From the NCBI GenBank assembly GCA_930367205.1, contig OV884011.1:37151754-37215753 (forward strand): DNA of 64,000 bases, written 5' to 3'. The translations under genes and the position numbers were made by a program. This stretch comes from Acanthosoma haemorrhoidale (lineage: Eukaryota > Arthropoda > Insecta > Hemiptera > Acanthosomatidae). Positions 12,901 to 25,745 of the stretch are shown here, in pieces (position 1 is the first letter of the stretch; each line of letters starts with the position of its first letter). A model generated the notes under the pieces. It worked only from the letters and a program-made list of their open reading frames with translations, made no database searches and was not told where the DNA came from.

Positions 12901-15639
12901 GGTTTCGGTTAAATTGATGGCAAGTACGAAAAGCGAATCAATTCGAAAAAGTTACCTTTTTCGTTTTTTTATGATATCCTAGCCCCAGCACAGAAGCTAT
13001 TCAAGATTAGATGTTCTATTTTTTTTTATGGTTAAGGGGTTTACTATACATCTATCGCGTCTTTAATTCGTTCCTAGTCGGTTTAAATTGGTTTTTATGA
13101 AAGTATTTTAACCATAAAATGAAATGAAATATTGTAGGAAAAATACTGGTCCATTTTTTTTTTCCATTGTTTTATAAATGTTTTGGAACTCGGGTACTTC
13201 TTTATATTGTCCTTTCTTTTTACGTTATCGATGAGATTGCTTATGAACAATCATATTTATTTTGTTTGTATATTCGTTCTATTTTATGTTCTTATGGCAT
13301 TGTTTAACTAGGTCCGAGGCCCTTAAGAAAGTCCCCCTTTCGTGCCATACAATTGTCAGCCAATCGACCCTAAGGCAAATTAAGTTCCTCAATGCACAAA
13401 GCTATCAAACTTAACCATTGATAATGGCCGATCGATGTTGATGAATGGTGACACTTCATGGCCGTCATGGCGATTGCCTTCGGTGCAGTCAACACTGGAG
13501 TGTTTGTTGTTGAATGTGGGCACAAGACTCTTGTTTGTAGTGTTTGCACAAAGTATACAATCCTATGTTGTTTGTACTCTCTCTGTAGTTCGTGTGTACT
13601 CTCATATTAGCAACGGAAAGGGAAAGTTATCCTAAGGTTGTTAACCTTTTCTACGTATTAGAATAGTATAGATTCAACACGTAATATGCAATAACACGGA
13701 CCGTCCACAATAAGCCAAAAGCTAAACAGCACGAAGAGTTTTCGAATGGAAAAAAAAATGTGCAATATTACTTATTTTATGAGATTTTTAGTTCATCGAT
13801 TGATAACTTTTTTTAAGTTTTCACCGTTTTGTTGGCTTAATATATATGAGGCTTAACCAGACTCCAATTACGACAAATCATGTCGCTATACACTTAATTC
13901 TGTGATGAATCGAATTGTACAATTTTTATTTGAGATGGGCGTTGGCGATTTGCGCCACGTTTGTCCATTAACATAACTGAAGTTCCTTCTGAAAAATTCC
14001 TGGAATAAAGACATAGTTAACAAAATTTAACAGACACTTTGAGAGCGCAAAAGAAAACATACATTACAGAAAATTTAAGTTCCAGCGTTACATTCTATGA
14101 GTGAACGAAACATATTCTTATCCGTTATATTAAATAATCAATGTATTATTATAATTCAGTTTTTGTAGTTGCTCTTTATTTTGTCATTGTTGATAAGTAG
14201 TCCCAACGTTGAATGTGTATGTATATTATGTATTTCTTTAAGCCAACAATGTTTTAAAATTTGAAATATTAAAAACCGTTCCAAAACACGAGTCCTATGA
14301 CTTTTTTTCTCACTATTTTCCCCTAGAGTCATTATTTGTTTCACTGTAGAATTCAGTCCCCTGTAATTTTCATTGAGTTTTGTCCTAATAATAAATGAGT
14401 TTGCTCACAATTCATGAGCGAGTTAAGTATGTAGAGGGACCTTTAGTTATTAAGTACAGACATTGGTTTTTTTTTGCCTCGGATTGTGAAATTATGATTT
14501 CATGATTCGCCCGAATGAAATACAAGAATATTTTAAAAAACCGTTGAGGTTTGACTAAAGGATTCTTTAGTGAGCCGTGAAACAGGTACTCGAGCTAACA
14601 ACTGTCATTTCCGTGTCTTCTTTATCCTGCTGCTTTTATTTCACTTTGTTACTTTGAGAAGTTTGTATTTATTCAATGTTATTCAGATATTTATACCGTT
14701 TTAATATTCTTTATCTAAGTGCATAACCGGCTTAATTAATTAAATAATTCTAGGCAATAAAAACGTTTGCAAGTATTTTTGGGAGAGATCAGTACTTCAT
14801 GTTATTTAAGCATATTAATGGTGTTATATTATCTTGAAAGGTTTAAAACTATTATTAGATAAAAAAGGATATTGTCATTAATATCAGAGGTACATGAACA
14901 CAGCAGCTGTAAAATTGATCTGAAAATCTCTAAAATTATTTAGTAATTATTAACCAGAGAATAAATATTTTTGATTTTGAACACGAGACCTACCTATCCA
15001 CTCTCTGGCAAGGTACTCTACAGGTAGCTATCCTGTACCATTCCCTGTATAACTATCATACACTTTTCTTATCGATATCAATTCATTTCAGATCTCCAAT
15101 TGTTTTCCTCGTTTTTTTTTAATGCCAGAACCCCTAAACTTTTACCTGTGCGCCTGTTCAGATAGATAAAATGTCTCAATACAATTTTGACTTTCTGATA
15201 AACAATATGTTTTTTTGGTCAGTTCCTATTTATAATTTGTCCAAAAGGCGATATTCAACTACTCATGAGATGGTTTAACAGGCAAGACAAGTTTTTTTCA
15301 TTAAAATTTAATAAGTATCAAATAGTTTAGACTTAATGCGGCATTTGTTCAGTCGATTCCCATTCAATCACTACTCTGATCTATAATATACTATACTACA
15401 CTGTAAGAAATACAAAGATAAAATAACCTCCAGAGACAGTCTAAGATATCTTTGAGTTACGGGTATTCGGACACCAAAAGATACAGTGCCTTGTTAATTA
15501 AAACTGATTAAAGACTTTACATGTCGTGAGTCATTCATTAACTCATGCCTGGAGGTTATGAATGATTCTATTCATTCGAGTAGTCGTAGTAGAGTAGGCG
15601 TCTCTATTCATAGACATGCTGGTAGAGTTGTGTCCAGTG
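6914..15639. other. Long unique AT-rich stretch, no gene seen
   Basis: Apart from the (AAT)8 run there is no recognised element. Splice-like sites lie at 7973 and 11829 (see findings) and 12303. A GC-richer patch at 10430-10570 (CTCCGGGGAGCTTC palindrome, GATCGAGGCCGAGG) recalls the GC-rich UTR at 32.5 kb but is too diverged to call. Another patch at 13310-13640 has a 66-codon ORF of no known family. Confidence 0.5.
9315..9338 (+). repeat. (AAT)8 microsatellite
   Basis: Eight uninterrupted AAT units. Confidence 0.95.
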
Positions 15640-15690
15640 GTTCTTGTCAGTAGGTGGCATATACGGGATTCGAACCCAGAATTTTATTAT
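15640..15690 (-). repeat. Isolated box B-like motif, possible SINE relic
   Basis: GGGATTCGAACCCAG on the plus strand is the reverse complement of a strong tRNA T-arm/box B (CTGGGTTCGAATCCC). No box A at the right distance and no family tail are visible, so it is not a tRNA gene. Confidence 0.3.
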
Positions 15691-18395
15691 TATGTATTTA
15701 CAGAACGATTAAATGAAATCGAAGGTTATGATCCCCCAGAAAACAATTTGGCTCTGATGAAACAATAAAAACAAATAGTTCAATATGCGGAGAAATTTAA
15801 TATTAAAAAATAGTCTGCCAAAACATAAGATATGAAACATAAACTTATCCATCAGTGGTGCAGGTGGTTTATTTTGTCTACCTACTTATTTATAGGGCAG
15901 ACAGGGCGGGTTATAGTTTAGGTACAGTTGCGATCTCAATTTTGCGTGTTTTTTATCCGTCCATAAAACGATTCCAAATTAGTATCAAATATAACCAGAT
16001 TACTCCGTGTCTGTAATGTCATTATTAAGTTTAGGTGGGCCCTATGAGATTCCCCTGGAAGAGGCTGGAATGTCCTAGATTCCTCCCGACCCAGCTCGCA
16101 TATCCCACAAAGGGTGAAAAGGGTTTTTGTCCTCAACTGTCAACCCTTCCGGTATTTATGCTATGTAGTCCTCTGTTCTGCCATTTGTGTGTGCTATTTC
16201 TTATCTTCAGCACGGTACAATGTTTATACATATGTTGTGTACACTCCATAGAATGGAATAATATATCGGCTAGATACATTGTATAAACTGAGAACATCAT
16301 AGCTATTAAAGTTTACGGTGACAATGAAAAAATTCCGGTCACCACTACTTCAGTGTGTAGCGATTCGATACACATCAGTACGTTACATCCACTTTGATCA
16401 ATACGCATTTTTAGTACCTAAAACCAAAAAAACCAAGTTCTTATTCTTACTTCTCTTTTTTTTATAACAGTATCCATAATACACATAGCTCACCATACAA
16501 TCTTTTAGTGATCTACCAGAAATACACTGTTCATTAATACATTTGTATGATATTACAAATATGATAAAACAAAATAATAATACAATACTAAATTGTTTGG
16601 AAATTTAATTTTAAATTATTGAACTATCGTAAAAAAATAAGCTCTCCTTTAGATTATGGTTCGGATGTAAATTTGCCATTTATTTAATCATACGATTAGT
16701 TTGCACGAAGAGTATCTGTCAAAAAACATTTGTGATGAAACGAATTGCGGTGTGAAAGGTATAAATTAATATTGAACAACTTATCTGTATAAAATTAATT
16801 TATTTTTTGGATCAAGTTTATTGAACTGTTGGTCCATTTTTTTCACTGAAGCTTGTATTTTTTATTATATATTTTTCAGTTTTTGATTTCACATGATGAG
16901 TTTAAAATTAAAATGATTGTGAACTAAATACTTGGTATTTTAGACTAAACACACATTATCCTATGAAAGTCGTTTATTATTTGACAAATAAAATAAAAAA
17001 TTTTAGTACCAAAAATATTAACCACCCTTCCCAATAAACAAATTAAAATAATGTTAGATTTTAGATCGACTGGATAATTTTTGCACTACAGTACATACAG
17101 CTTGTCTGTGGCGCATTCGAGAGATTGCCAGCTAACTGTTTTGAGGTAAAGCCTCTTTCTTTGGCATAAATAATTTATATAACCGAGAAGATTTCAAAAT
17201 AGAACATAGATTTGAAGAACCCTTGGATAACTGATATATTTGCTGAACCTAACATTTTGACTCACTAGCTGTGCAAGAGAAGTGCTTTTGGGATGCGACT
17301 TCCGAAGTCGGACCTTCTTAAAGTTACTCTAGGGTCCCTGCGGTCTCTGCAAGTCCACACTCCGTGCCCAACTACTTACTTAGCTGATAACTTACTTGGA
17401 ATTATTCGAAAAGTTACTTCTTGCGACTTTCGCCTGTTCTTGTCGCATTCCGCCGACTGGAGGTGCTATCCTTAATAGAATTTACAGGACTCGTACCAAT
17501 CCTTCTAGGCAGCTTCTTAAATCCTGAGTTAGTGGCTCTTGAAAGCACTCAACAAATAAAAAAAGTGTAAAAAAGTAATAAGTATTTGCAGAAAACTTTA
17601 AATCTGTTCAAACCGCATTAAATAAGTCAATGTCCATTATTACAGGAGTAATACATTTTTAATTTCGTAATATTTTTTGAATATATGTGTTTCTGTCACT
17701 AGTAGCCATTAACCGTGGGGGAAGCAATTATAATATAAAACTAAGAAAATAGTTTCTCAACTAGGACGAGAAAAGTTGAAAACCCCACAGAAGATATAAG
17801 CTTGCGATTTTCCCGCATACTTCTCTGGTATTATAATATTAAAATAAATATATAATACAATATTAACATAACATTTTTTTTCTTTACAGTCTTTACTATT
17901 TTTATATAAAAAAAAACATTGACAATCCTCTAAAAAAAAAAACACATCAATCATAGAACAGCAAAAATCTCTTCTAGAACAGAAAAGTTAGTACAGAAAA
18001 GCGAAAAAGACCCCACCAACTTGTGAACTTTGTGCTTCACAAAGTCGCTGCTAACCGATATTTGTGGAACGTGTGGTCTAGAAGTGCCAAGAAAAAAAGA
18101 CAATAATTTTGCTTAGGACAAACTTGGAGGATATGTTTAGAGTCCTAATGATCAAGAGATGGAGGCATCATAAAAGCAAATAAAATGCATAAAAAAATCT
18201 CCTGATTGATCGTAACTCAGACTTGAGAAAGCTTAAAAATTAGAGAAACATGAGAACGACTTTGTCGCTTTCAATTAAAAACTCTTGAAATTAGAACGGT
18301 TGTAGATTAGCTAATTAGGAGTTCCGTTGTTTGACGTGTGCGCGAACGGAAATATTTCGATATTGGATATAAAGGCTGATAAAAAAGAGTTAAAT
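15691..18395. other. No gene seen
   Basis: AT-rich. ORFs at 16035-16286 and 17293-17475 lie in small GC-richer patches without recognisable motifs. A perfect short hairpin, ACTTTGTG-CTT-CACAAAGT, lies near 18028-18046. Confidence 0.5.
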
Positions 18396-18445
18396 TTTCA
18401 TCAAATTTATTCATAGACAACGTTTCGATTTTCGGAGTATGTCTG
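18396..18445 (-). repeat. Possible Penelope-like repeat motif, copy 1
   Basis: The reverse complement contains TCGAAACGTTGTCTATGAAT then AAATTTGATGAAAA. The same motif occurs at 35.84, 36.63 and 42.88 kb. A CGAAACGTTG core followed by AATAAA-like sequence is a pattern I associate with ends of Penelope-like elements; that is inference. Confidence 0.4.
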
Positions 18446-19199
18446 GATCTGGTAAGTATGAGATCGTTGGGTGTTTACCTCATTTTGTTTAGAAAACATA
18501 TCTTACGTACAAGTAAGGCAACCTCCAGCATCATGCTCCCATCCAGATGTAGACATCAGTCATTTGGGTAAAGATCTAATATATCCTTTTAAACAGCCCA
18601 AAAAATTCTACCGTAGAATTCGGATGTAGAATACTCTACTAGCATTTTTCTGGTTCAACTTTACCACCAAAAATCATTTTTTTTTTTTTAGATACGATTA
18701 CCTACTCAACTTAATCCACCGGCTTTACAAATCCTCTTTTAAATAAAAATAAAAGAGGTGAAAATAAAATACAAATAAATACATACCGAATAATCCGACG
18801 TAATTCCACTCACCGCAGACCCTGGCCAGGTAGATTTAAGAACCCTTTTGCAATATGGGAAAGGCCCTGCCCTTTTAAGAGATCTTTCAGCATTAGCATA
18901 CTGCGTCAGATTTATCCACCATCTATGTAAATCTATGCTTTATACGGCATCCTTACATCTACATATGTTCCCTTCATCTTCACTAGATATATCGTCTGTT
19001 ATGCTTTTATATATTCAAATATGTATTAGCAAAATATTGGAAAAGCTTGTTCTCGAGTCCAAACTGAGGAGGCTTTACTTTCTTGCAGGTATGGTTGCCT
19101 TTCATCTGGTTGTCTGCATGTGTGTTTTATGTTATATATTTATGTTGTAAACATGATACAATCAACTTAAAATTGTAAAAATAAATTCTAAAACAGATT
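18446..19199. other. No gene seen
   Basis: The 100-codon plus ORF at 18848-19150 is Leu/Cys-rich and partly hydrophobic but has no family motif; judged chance. Confidence 0.4.
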
Positions 19200-20204
19200 G
19201 AAACACGAGGGTGTGCCCAAAAGAAACCGAACTGATCTTCTATGTGGCGAAGTTTTTTTAGTACCGGGTTTCGCCGGTAGGACCGTGTAAAGCAACTTTT
19301 CACCAGTCAATATGCCAAGTGACCTCATCGGAGAAGGTTCCGTTCCGCTTGTGATAGTTAATTTGTGACAGTTGTTTTGCGCGCTCGTCGTTTTAGTAAT
19401 TCTGATTTTCGTGAACAGCGCGCCACCGTAAATATTTGCTTGAAAAATCGGCCTACTAGGATGATGCTATGGGGAAAACTCAAGTTTTAGAGTGTTTTCC
19501 CCGTTTTTAATGTCAGGAAATGTTAATTATATCACGTACTTCGACGGGCTGCAACAATGGCGACGGACCGCAACAATGGCGACGGACCGCAACAACGTCG
19601 ACGGACCATCAAAGAAGTTGTGGAGTGACTTGGAGTTCAGTAAAGCAAATTTTAACTTCTGATTTGGGGATGAGAAGGATGGCTGCATAATTTGTTCCTC
19701 GACTGCTGACTCCACAGCAAAAACAAGGTCATTTGGAAGCATGATCTGCTTTGAAGCAAGACTTCCGAAATTACCTAAACTATTTTCCAAAGGCCATCAC
19801 AGGTGACGAATCATGGTGCTATGGATACGATATTGAAACTAAGCAACAATCAAGCCATTGGAAGACTCCAAATTCGGTTCGCCACATAAAATATCGTCTC
19901 GTGAGACCAAACGTTTATACGATCATTCACATTTGTATTTTAAATGTGAAAGAAGTCCATTCAGAGTTTGTTCCCCCGGGTCAGACAGGTAACCAGGCTT
20001 TTTACTTGTACTTGGATGTTTTGAAATATCGCACAACAGTTTGCAGAGGAAAAGGCCTGCTTTGTGGAAGTTGGGAGCCTTGGTTTTTTTACCATTTCAA
20101 TGAAGAGCATCACAAATGAGGAATTAAACAAATGTTTTTATCAGTGGAATAAAAGATTAGAGAAGTTTATTAACTCCAATGGTGAGTACTTTAAAGGAGA
20201 TTAA
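19200..20204 (+). pseudogene. Mariner transposase pseudogene (GVQW3/FLJ37770-like)
   Basis: Pieces of one mariner-family transposase follow one another in a single nominal frame. At 19460-19507 DDAMGKTQVLECFPRF matches the end of the N-terminal HTH part. At 19673-19750 GMRRMAA, FVPRLLTPQQKQGHLEA and the link region follow, broken by TAA at 19688 and TGA at 19742. From 19751 the catalytic start is clear (ITGDESWCYGYDIETKQQ) with the first catalytic Asp in DESW, then PNSVR and a degraded FVPPGQTGNQAFY stretch. The usual HHDNAPAH segment with the second Asp and the DLAP segment are missing. At 20100-20204, after a frame change, NEELNKCFYQWNKRLEKF and NSNGEYFKGD then stop match the family's C-terminus. 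The 5' end near 19206 (GGGTGTGCCCAAAAGAAACC) may be a terminal repeat; no partner was found downstream. Dead element. Confidence 0.85.
19542..19610 (+). repeat. 19-bp tandem repeat, about 3.5 copies, inside the mariner relic
   Basis: Units starting at 19542, 19561, 19580 and 19599 share CGACGGACCGCAACAATGG with few changes; the last is partial. The expansion sits between the HTH remnant and the catalytic part and replaces normal transposase sequence, so it probably arose after the element died. Confidence 0.85.
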
Positions 20205-20461
20205 AGGTTTTTTTTTTTTGTAAAAAATTAGTTTGTGGGTTTAAATAGCTGTAATACTTAGTTCCAGTTCAGAAGGTATTTTTTCCGTGGTTAAGACGCA
20301 TTAAAGACGGCGATATACAAAATAATAATATTTTAAGAGACAACAGTAGAAAGCTCTTATTTAGTATGTTAGAAACTTATTTTAGTAAATTTGTATTACA
20401 ATACTGAAAACTATATCTTTATCTATGTGAATATTTTATTGATTAAAATAAAGTGCCATAA

Positions 20462-20705
20462 GTAATTATCAGTCAAAGAAAAAATATACTGAATGGATTG
20501 AGACTGGAATCCGGGATCTCTTCAATTTATAGTTGAGAGTTGAGAGTTCAACTGAGTCAACTTTGCACGAGTAGTCGACCTTCCCAATATTAATTCTCTT
20601 TGGCTAAACTCTAGCACACTCTTGCAGGTAGCTCAGGTTCCGGGTTTGAGTTCTGACCCATCCAGAATAATTTTTCATTGCCTGGTAACAATTAATAAAT
20701 AACAA
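20462..20705. repeat. tRNA-related SINE-like cluster, inverted (minus then plus)
   Basis: Minus-strand unit 20462-20572: box A-like GACTCAGTTGAAC, box B-like CCGGATTCCAGTC, then tail TTTTTTCTTTGACTGATAAT. Plus-strand pieces follow: GTAGTCGACCTTCCC with TTCTCTTTGGCTAA (20570-20610), and 20620-20705 with GGTAGCTCAGG, GGGTTTGAGTTCTGACC and tail TTTTTCATTGCCTGGTAACA. The tails face outward. Confidence 0.65.
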
Positions 20706-22132
20706 TAATTATGGGATCAATATCACAACGAACACGACTATATAGAAGAAAAAGAATTATGTTCGTCAACAATACACAGTAGTTTATTCACAATTTATTT
20801 TATATTCTCTCCACACTTTTTTTCGATGTATTTTTTTTATGCAGTACCTTCAGCCATGTTGAGGGAATATAGTGAGCTTAATCTTAAATAGCTTCTCAGC
20901 AGTATCTTGAGAAATTTGAAAAGTTTTTAAAACGAGCTTGGCTTGTTTTTAATGTTTAATTCTCTTCCATACTTCTCATTATTGTATTTTTACAAAATAA
21001 ATCTTGTTGTTGTTTTTTTTTTGTAAGGACTTTTAGAATGAGCCTTTAAAATTTCAGGTTGTCAGAATCATGTTCAACTTTTACCGTAGAACATACTACT
21101 AGTAGAACTACAGACTAATTATACTTGCAGTGAAAGTGGGTGGCCCCTTATATAATTGAACGTAAAACCTTTCCCTTCGGTTGCGGCACTAAAAAAGGGA
21201 CCACTGGAAATATAGACAATCCCTATGGCTCTAAAACCACTCGGTAAGCTCCCCGTCGTTGTGGTCCACCGCAAAAAATTGACTCCAACTCTACCCTAAT
21301 GCTTACTTTTAGGCCCTTCCAGAACAACAACAACAACAAAGCTGAAAACTGCTTTGTTGGTAGGCGTGTCGCTATTATAGGTGCAGGTTTGCCAACCCAC
21401 ACGCTCATCCGAATATGGGGAGGTGGGACCTTCCTCCAGACCAAGGACTTCTCATCTCGACACCGATGCCTATGTATAAAAATACTAGCTACTAAGTATT
21501 TTTCTGAAATGGTTCCTTTAAATGATATGTGGTCATATACTAAAAATAATCTCTTAATGTAATTGTAGTCAAGTTTTGTAAGTAGAGTCCAAGTCGCATA
21601 TAGCCTTCAAATCTTCAATTTAATACTTTAATATCAAAATATATTTTTATTAAAATTGATTAAATAATAATTGACCCTTCATAAGGTTGATAAAATCTAC
21701 ATATTACAATCTTCAGGACATAATATAAAACTTCGATAACATTCTCCCTGTAGTTAAAACCGGGATTGCAAAGACAATTGCAACGGCTGTTTTATTAACT
21801 TCGATATTTTGTAACATTAATTAATTATTAAATATCTTTTTATTGTGTTGTTTAGTTCGCTCCCTTATGGACCACAATGTCATGATTGATAAGGGTGGTT
21901 TAGCTAAGGGCCAAATTAGTATCGGAGCTACTGTGAAAAAATGAATACTTGACAATTGATTGTTATTAATACCTACCTGAGTAACAAAGACTCATTGTGC
22001 AATCGTTCTCTGATGAAGACTGAGAGATGTCAGGAATTAATGATGTGGATCAAGGATATGTCTGCTTGTGCAATGTTTATAATAACAGTGGTCCTTTTGT
22101 GAATAATTGATATTTCTGGTAGTACGGATGTA
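20706..22132. other. No gene seen
   Basis: AT-rich, with one GC-richer patch (21160-21450) that holds overlapping chance ORFs and the (AAC)6 run. Confidence 0.5.
21323..21340 (+). repeat. (AAC)6 microsatellite
   Basis: Six AAC units, read as Asn run NNNNN in a chance ORF. Confidence 0.9.
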
Positions 22133-22996
22133 AAGGGTGTCCCAGAATTAACGCAAGATTTGATTTGAATAGAAAACACAGTTTTTAGCATTTTTGCTTT
22201 TTATTTTTTTATTGAATTATAAAGTAACAAGGATAAGGTTATTTATGGAATAAAACATCGGACAAATGGCCTTCACGATTTAGCTGGCACATACGCACTC
22301 TTTTGTCGAAATTTTCCATGACCATTTGACATAAATGTGGTTGAATTTCCTCTTTTAATGCACGGGTGGATGTGGGCTTGTTGACATACACCTTTGACTT
22401 CAAATAACCCCATAAAAAGAAATCTAAAGGTGTTAAATTACACGATCTAGGGGGCCAATTCTGATCACCGAAACGAGAGAGTAGGTGACTTGGAAATGTC
22501 TCGTGCAGTATTTGAATTGTTTCATGTACTGTATGGCATCTTGTTGAAACCACATATTGGTCACATCAATTTTATCCAATTTCGGCACAAAGAACTGTGT
22601 TTACGACGCCGAATTGATGTTCCTGGATTTTCAACAACCCTCTCAAGCATTGCTTCGATATTGACATTTGAACGGCTTGTTTTTGGACGACCAGTGTGTT
22701 TAGTGTCTCCAACTTATCCAGTCTCCCTAAATTTTTCAATTAATCTCTTCACAGTTGATGAAGTCCAAACACTATTCCGACCATATTTTGTATGAAATTT
22801 TCGAACTGAGGCCGCCAAACTTCCATTATTTTTGAGATAATGTTCAACAATAAAGACATGTCGTTCTATCGTGCAACGCTCCATTTTTACTAAACCTTAA
22901 CTGTCAGCTGTCCAATTATTTTTTTTTTTAGGTTTGCCACCAGCACTTGCACAAACGGCAGCAAATTCAATCTTGCGTTAATTCTGGGACACCCTT
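22133..22996 (-). mobile_element. Internally deleted Tc1/mariner-superfamily element, copy 1 (864 bp)
   Basis: The element is bounded by inverted ends: AAGGGTGTCCCAGAATTAAC at 22133 and its reverse complement ending at 22996. A TA precedes the left end; the right side reads CA, a probably mutated TA duplication. The transposase is on the minus strand. Its start (22884, MERCTIERHVFIVEHY) is the HTH domain known as DUF4817, continuing through SVRKFHTKYGRNSVW and GRPKTSRSNVNIEAM. It then jumps at about 22560 to the catalytic C-terminal part, which reads HETFPSHLLSRFGDQNWPPR, SCNLTPLDFFLWGYLKSKVY and ends in FDKRVRMCQLNREGHLSDV. The middle, with the first catalytic Asp, is gone. A second copy lies at 28636-29602. 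TIRs and both protein ends are seen directly; assignment to the IS630-Tc1-mariner superfamily is family knowledge. Confidence 0.9.
22239..22553 (-). pseudogene. Transposase C-terminal fragment (copy 1)
   Basis: A 104-codon open frame covers the C-terminal third of the DUF4817/DDE-type transposase: HETFPSHLLSRFGDQNWPPR, then LTPLDFFLWGYLKSKVYVNK, then the conserved NFDKRVRMCQ and GGHLSDV-like end (here EGHLSDVLFHK). The D in LTPLDFF is part of the conserved block carrying catalytic acids. The ORF start is not a real start; upstream sequence belongs to a different part of the protein because of the internal deletion. Confidence 0.85.
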
Positions 22997-23967
22997 CAGT
23001 TAATCAGTAATTATTATATCAGAATAAAAAGTAACCAGAATATATAAACAATAACAGTAGAAAAAATATTTAGTAGTTGACATACCGACTTTTAACTGTG
23101 GAGGCTCGGGTTCAATTCTTAGCCTGGTCTTATCTCAGTCCTGTGAGGAAATCATGAGTAGTTATCTAAATAACTGACAAGAACGCAGCAATAACTAGCA
23201 AGAACACGAATGAAAAAAATTAGTGTTATAAATATTTCATAGCAATTTATAAATATAGGAAACTATTAAAATAGAACAATTAGTGAAGTTGTTTAGTATG
23301 AGAACGCAAATGTTTAAAAATAACAATGGATGTTTCAGTTTTTTAAAATTAGGATTGCAAAATGGTTCGAATATTGAGCTATACTTGTTTTTGTACGTAT
23401 ATGTTTGCGAAATGAACTGAGTTCATACCTGAAATCTTTAACAAGTGTTTGGTGTTTCTCTGCGAACCCTTATTAAGGAAAACCCCTTCTGAAATACACC
23501 TTTACACTTTACTTTTACAGTGACAAGTCAGATAGAACTGTCAAGAGTCAATAACACAAACATCAAAGGGGTCCGAACAAACCAGGAAGGAATCGGATAT
23601 TTAACTTCCCTTCTAGCTCTTCGCTTCAGGCTGACGGAAATAGACCTGTGTGCCTTTGTCTGGGCTTGTAAAGGGCCTCTGTCGTTTTAAACTGTAAACA
23701 GAAACTCTAACATACATGGAACATAAATATCTGGTGGGCATTGAAGCCTATTATCCAAGTGCGAACTTTTATCGTAATAACACAAAAAAACTTAAGCTTG
23801 ATGACAGTATTAATGACTTTTTATTGTAATTATTGCCCACTGAACCACCTACATTATATTTCTTAATAACGGAATCGATATATTTAATTTGGTGCCCTGT
23901 TTAATATATCTAAATATGTATTTTGTCACAGTATGATTTATGTATTTTGTAGTTGATTAATAATTAG
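22997..23967. other. No gene seen
   Basis: A box B-like GGCTCGGGTTCAATTCTTAG near 23102 hints at another SINE relic, without box A or family tail. Confidence 0.4.
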
Positions 23968-24475
23968 AACAAAAGCCTTATAACGATCTTAATATACCCC
24001 ACATTCTTTAACTCATCCCTTGCAAGTTCATTAAATTCCATCGGAATCTATCCAACCTCCCTAATCCCCTAGCACAGTTATTAGACTGCGCCACTCATCA
24101 CTATAATCCTCATCGGAGACTAAAGCGGAAGTGGCCTCGTGACCTGCTATAAATACGTGGGAGTCCTGGCAATCTCCAGTTTCTCATATCATGTCCTGAG
24201 CGTCTGCCGATCTCGCGCTCTTGTTCAGCCTCCGCTGGCTCGTATCCGGTGACGCGGCTGACGGAGGAGCGTGGGGGACTTCCCAAGACTCCTCTTACCA
24301 TGCGAGGGAGGAGATAACCGTGTGGATTTGGGATGTCTCTGGGCTGGTTGTAAATACTGTATGAATGTGCGAGTGACTGAATATTGTTAATATGATATGA
24401 ATGAGAACATTTATCATAATTACTTATTGCCCAATAAGGCAGACTGTAAATTTTTCACAATAAAGAAGTTTCAAT
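23968..24475 (+). mobile_element. Jockey-type LINE, last RT codons plus 3' UTR
   Basis: It starts at the NKTLHNDLNI segment of the RT C-terminus with a 1-base deletion, continues through a degraded ELIPSKF...SNLPNPLA end, then carries the full 3' UTR with the ATTGCCCAATAAGGCAG hairpin and CACAATAAAG. A minus-strand 63-codon ORF (24110-24301) lies wholly in this UTR and is not a gene. Confidence 0.88.
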
Positions 24476-25420
24476 TGAATTATGATAAAGTAGATTTTTC
24501 TTTTAGCCTCTTTTGGGCATCCGTCTGTATGAAACCATAATTGCATAACAATTTCAACGAATGTTTTAAAGAGGTGACTGTAGCTCACTCAAGCCCCAAC
24601 ATAGGTTACACGTTATTAATTCGTGAGTCGAGATATATAAGTTGATACCAAACTCTATATGATAGGTTTTTTTTTTTTTACATCTTCTTGGAGCAGCAAA
24701 TAAATCATTTCCTAAAAGAAAAAATACGATGTTCGAGACAGTTTTAATGACGTCTTGTAATTATTTATTTACTTACAAATACTAATTCGTCGTTAAGTCC
24801 AATTTCTTCCAGCCAAACGGTTTGGAAATCACCTTTTGTCTTGTCTGTTATTGCTGTTTTAATGTTCTCTTATTATCTCTCTTTATGTGGTAGAAAGGGC
24901 ATAATTATTTGCACTGGAAACGCATATAGTTTAAACTTTCTCCGTTATAACATTCCATGAGAATTACCTGAACTCAAAGCTTTCTGAAAGGAAATGTTTA
25001 TTAAAAGTTCTTCTTGAAGTTTCCACCGTTTGTATAAATAAGTAGCCGAGTGGCTGTATAATAAAGGACATAACCTACCTCATATGCCAGAAACGACCTT
25101 TTCTATTAACATTTATAAGAGCCGCTTCTGTAAGTGAGCTTCGTCAGAACGGGGGCGGTGCACGAAGGGAGAAAGTAATTTTGCCGAAGGAATTTAGAAG
25201 GTGGGTTAGTTCAATCTACGTGCGATGTATTTCATGAATAATTTTTAAAGTATAATTAGTCTTACACAATTATTTTTGTTGAAAAAATAATGAAATAAAA
25301 AAATTGAATGAGCTGTAAATAAAAGAAAAGGGTCACATGCACATGTGCATCATGCAAGTAAATTTTTTTTTTGTTGAGCTGAAACTAATACTGTCAGTGA
25401 TAGTCGTGGTGTAAATCCTA

Positions 25421-25490
25421 CAATTATTGATAATTATTAGCCAAAGAGAGACTATAATGGCCTAGCCTACATGCAAGGCTCCCAGCAGGG
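25421..25490 (-). repeat. SINE-like tail fragment, minus strand
   Basis: Plus-strand AATTATTGATAATTATTAGC then CAAAGAGAGAC is the reverse complement of the family tail (TCTCTTTGGCTAATAATTAT). Only tail and adjoining sequence are clear. A plus-strand unit lies 150 bases to the right. Confidence 0.5.
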
Positions 25491-25636
25491 ACACAAAGTG
25501 ACCCCAATATATCAGAATATATAAATGTATTCAAATGTATCTTATATCTTACTTATAGCTCCTTAACAATAACAAGTTGACATTGTGTCCTTGTTCCAAG
25601 CCGTCGTGCTCTTAGTGAGCTTTGCCGAAGGAGATT

Positions 25637-25745
25637 CATCGTGCAGGCTAGTTCAGTTGGTAAATTACCCGTCTAAATATTGGGTGGGTCTCGATTTCCA
25701 ATCCGACAAGTTTGTTAATATTTGGCTAGTAATTATTAATTACTT
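25637..25745 (+). repeat. tRNA-related SINE-like unit, plus strand
   Basis: TCGTGCAGGCTAGTTCAGTT opens with a clear Pol III box A (TAGTTCAGTTGG); a box B-like GGTCTCGATTTCCAATCC follows 45 bases later; the tail is TTTGGCTAGTAATTATTAAT. This is the most complete plus-strand copy. Not a functional tRNA: the acceptor stem cannot pair. The 80-codon ORF over it is a shadow. Confidence 0.65.

Noticed and set aside
18848..19150. 100-codon Leu/Cys-rich ORF, considered as a chemoreceptor-like exon
   Set aside because: Hydrophobic only in parts and no family signature or splice pattern.
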